Of a stretch of 64,000 bases of DNA, positions 63,062 through 64,000 are shown piece after piece. The number at the start of each line of letters is the position of its first letter. The stretch's first letter is position 1. The notes under the pieces were generated by a model. The model searched no databases. It worked only from the letters and a program-made list of their open reading frames with translations, and was not told the DNA's origin. The translations under genes were made by a program, and so were the position numbers. The DNA comes from Sneathia sanguinegens (GTDB lineage: Bacteria > Fusobacteriota > Fusobacteriia > Fusobacteriales > Leptotrichiaceae): the NCBI RefSeq assembly GCF_042033325.1, contig NZ_CP160095.1, one strand, 5' to 3'.

Positions 63062-64000
63062 TTATTGTTTTTTAACTTCATTATTTTTATCAAAATGGAA
63101 AATAACATTTGAATCAGTATAAGTTTTAAAGTCTTTATGAAGTTGTATAAATTTAATTAAGCTTTCAGCATCAGGCAAGAATGTATCTTCTCCACCTCTT
63201 GTTTTATCAATTTCACCGAAAGTCTTATAACCATCTTTACCTTTAGCAACATAAGCATTTGTACCTACTGTATACATTTTATCATCTTGTATAGGTTCCC
63301 AAACACCAGTTTCTTCATTTTGAACTTCCATTTTAATTACTCTTTTACCATTTGCATCTTTGTATTGATTAGCTTCATATCTCATACCAGCAGCATAAGG
63401 GAAAGCACCTGTTGAACCACCAACTAAAGCAAAGTCAAGAGCATCTTCTATAACTTGTTTAACTTCTGATCCTTTCATCTTTAATAGATATAAAGTGTTA
63501 CCAAATGGAAGCAATGCATATGCATCGTTATAAGTCATTTCACCTAATTTAATGTCTTGTCTAACTCCACCAGCATTTTGTATAGTCATATCTATATGTG
63601 ATTGTTTTCCAAAACTTCTCATTTGAGTTAACATTGTTTCTGCAACAAATCTAGTAGCTATAGATCCCTTAGGGTTAGCGGTATTAGGTATTCTATTTGC
63701 AGAACCACCAGGCATAACATTACCAGAAATTACACCTACAACCTTATCTCCTAGTAATTTCTTTTCTTTTTTGAATTTTTCTAATATTAAAGAAGCTTTA
63801 GGATCTGCTTTTGCTATCTTAAAGTATTTTGTATTAGCTAAAGTATTTAATATTTGTTCTCTTTCTTCACCAGTAGGGATATATTTATTACCATTTGCAT
63901 CTTTTCTTTGGAATGTTAAATCTAAGTGATAAGGAATAACAGGTGTTCCCTTTATACTTTCAACAATACCATCTTTTGAAAATTTAATATCAAGATTTCC
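63062..64000 (-). CDS. 5'-nucleotidase / UDP-sugar hydrolase family protein, C-terminal part (runs off the window)
   Basis: The frame is open from the window's right edge (64000) to the stop at 63062, 312 residues; an internal ATG at 63715 is not the real start. It covers the end of the metallophosphatase domain (SKDGIVESIKGTPVIPYHLDL) and the whole 5'-nucleotidase C-terminal domain: NRIPN, IATRFVAETML, TIQNAGGVRQDI with the substrate-binding Asn-Gly-Gly-Arg, YALLPFGNTLY with the stacking Phe, and a late YKTFGEI. UshA-like enzymes split nucleotides in the periplasm to feed nucleoside uptake. Signal peptide and metal site are outside the window. Confidence 0.9.
   Translation of the reverse strand, partial: GNLDIKFSKDGIVESIKGTPVIPYHLDLTFQRKDANGNKYIPTGEEREQILNTLANTKYFKIAKADPKASLILEKFKKEKKLLGDKVVGVISGNVMPGGSANRIPNTANPKGSIATRFVAETMLTQMRSFGKQSHIDMTIQNAGGVRQDIKLGEMTYNDAYALLPFGNTLYLLKMKGSEVKQVIEDALDFALVGGSTGAFPYAAGMRYEANQYKDANGKRVIKMEVQNEETGVWEPIQDDKMYTVGTNAYVAKGKDGYKTFGEIDKTRGGEDTFLPDAESLIKFIQLHKDFKTYTDSNVIFHFDKNNEVKKQ

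Overview
The window is very AT-rich DNA from a small-genome fusobacterium. The 16S rRNA reads like Leptotrichiaceae (the Sneathia / Streptobacillus / Leptotrichia side of the Fusobacteriota). The protein content agrees: low-GC codon use, an outer membrane with many signal-peptide beta-barrel proteins ending in an aromatic residue, and a subtilisin-type autotransporter. The genus call is an inference from memory of 16S and gene content; no database was searched.

Layout. 1-4870: an rRNA operon (promoter, 16S, short spacer without tRNA, 23S, 5S, terminator). 4907-5834: a LytTR regulator with a DUF3021 membrane partner, facing a secreted DUF2147 protein (5841-6266, minus). 6267-6758: a regulatory region in which a ~110-bp promoter/operator module is present twice; each copy has a perfect Rex-type operator (TTGTTAA-4-TTAACAA) and a sigma-70-like promoter. 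6759-12892: pyruvate dehydrogenase E1alpha, E1beta, E2, E3, lipoate ligase and a PNPOx-like flavoprotein. 13005-14027: glpX. 14109-27779: a long plus-strand run (mnmA, TPR protein, alr, rsmB, cca-Nudix fusion, SPOUT methyltransferase, dhaM-like, membrane protein, rimM, trmD, ankyrin protein, ptsI, DJ-1 protein, FNT channel). 27804-31838 (minus): Nudix hydrolase, small membrane protein, YgjP-type metallopeptidase, a frameshifted Xaa-Pro peptidase, and an outer-membrane protein. 31955-42009 (plus): MFS transporter, mutS, alaS, outer-membrane protein, ruvX, TPR lipoprotein-like/periplasmic protein. 42091-46308 (minus): three outer-membrane proteins. 46572-48571 (plus): rpmB, MATE exporter, HU. 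48621-53623 (minus): an overlapping operon of HAD phosphatase, lone receiver domain, lrgA, lrgB, a second mnmA and sppA. 53934-63008 (plus): outer-membrane protein, a lipobox-bearing S8 autotransporter protease split by a one-base shift, and another outer-membrane protein. 63062-64000 (minus): the C-terminal part of a 5'-nucleotidase that runs off the window.

How it works together. The PDH operon contains a complete pyruvate-to-acetyl-CoA machine plus the ligase that lipoylates it, under what looks like NADH-responsive Rex control. The lipoyl domain is not on E2, which instead starts with two peripheral-subunit-binding domains, but on the N-terminus of E3. The middle operon is mostly translation and RNA maintenance, with PTS parts (Enzyme I and an orphan DhaM-like EIIA) embedded in it. 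The right half is dominated by cell-surface genes.

The most interesting points are: the S8 autotransporter whose catalytic Asp/His and Asn/Ser lie in two different reading frames; the peptidase gene whose frame change falls exactly on a dnaX-type A-AAA-AAG slippery heptamer; the duplicated Rex promoter; the rearranged PDH domain architecture; the Cca-Nudix fusion; and a paralogous outer-membrane family sharing one C-terminal module. No CRISPR array, insertion sequence, prophage or tRNA gene was seen.
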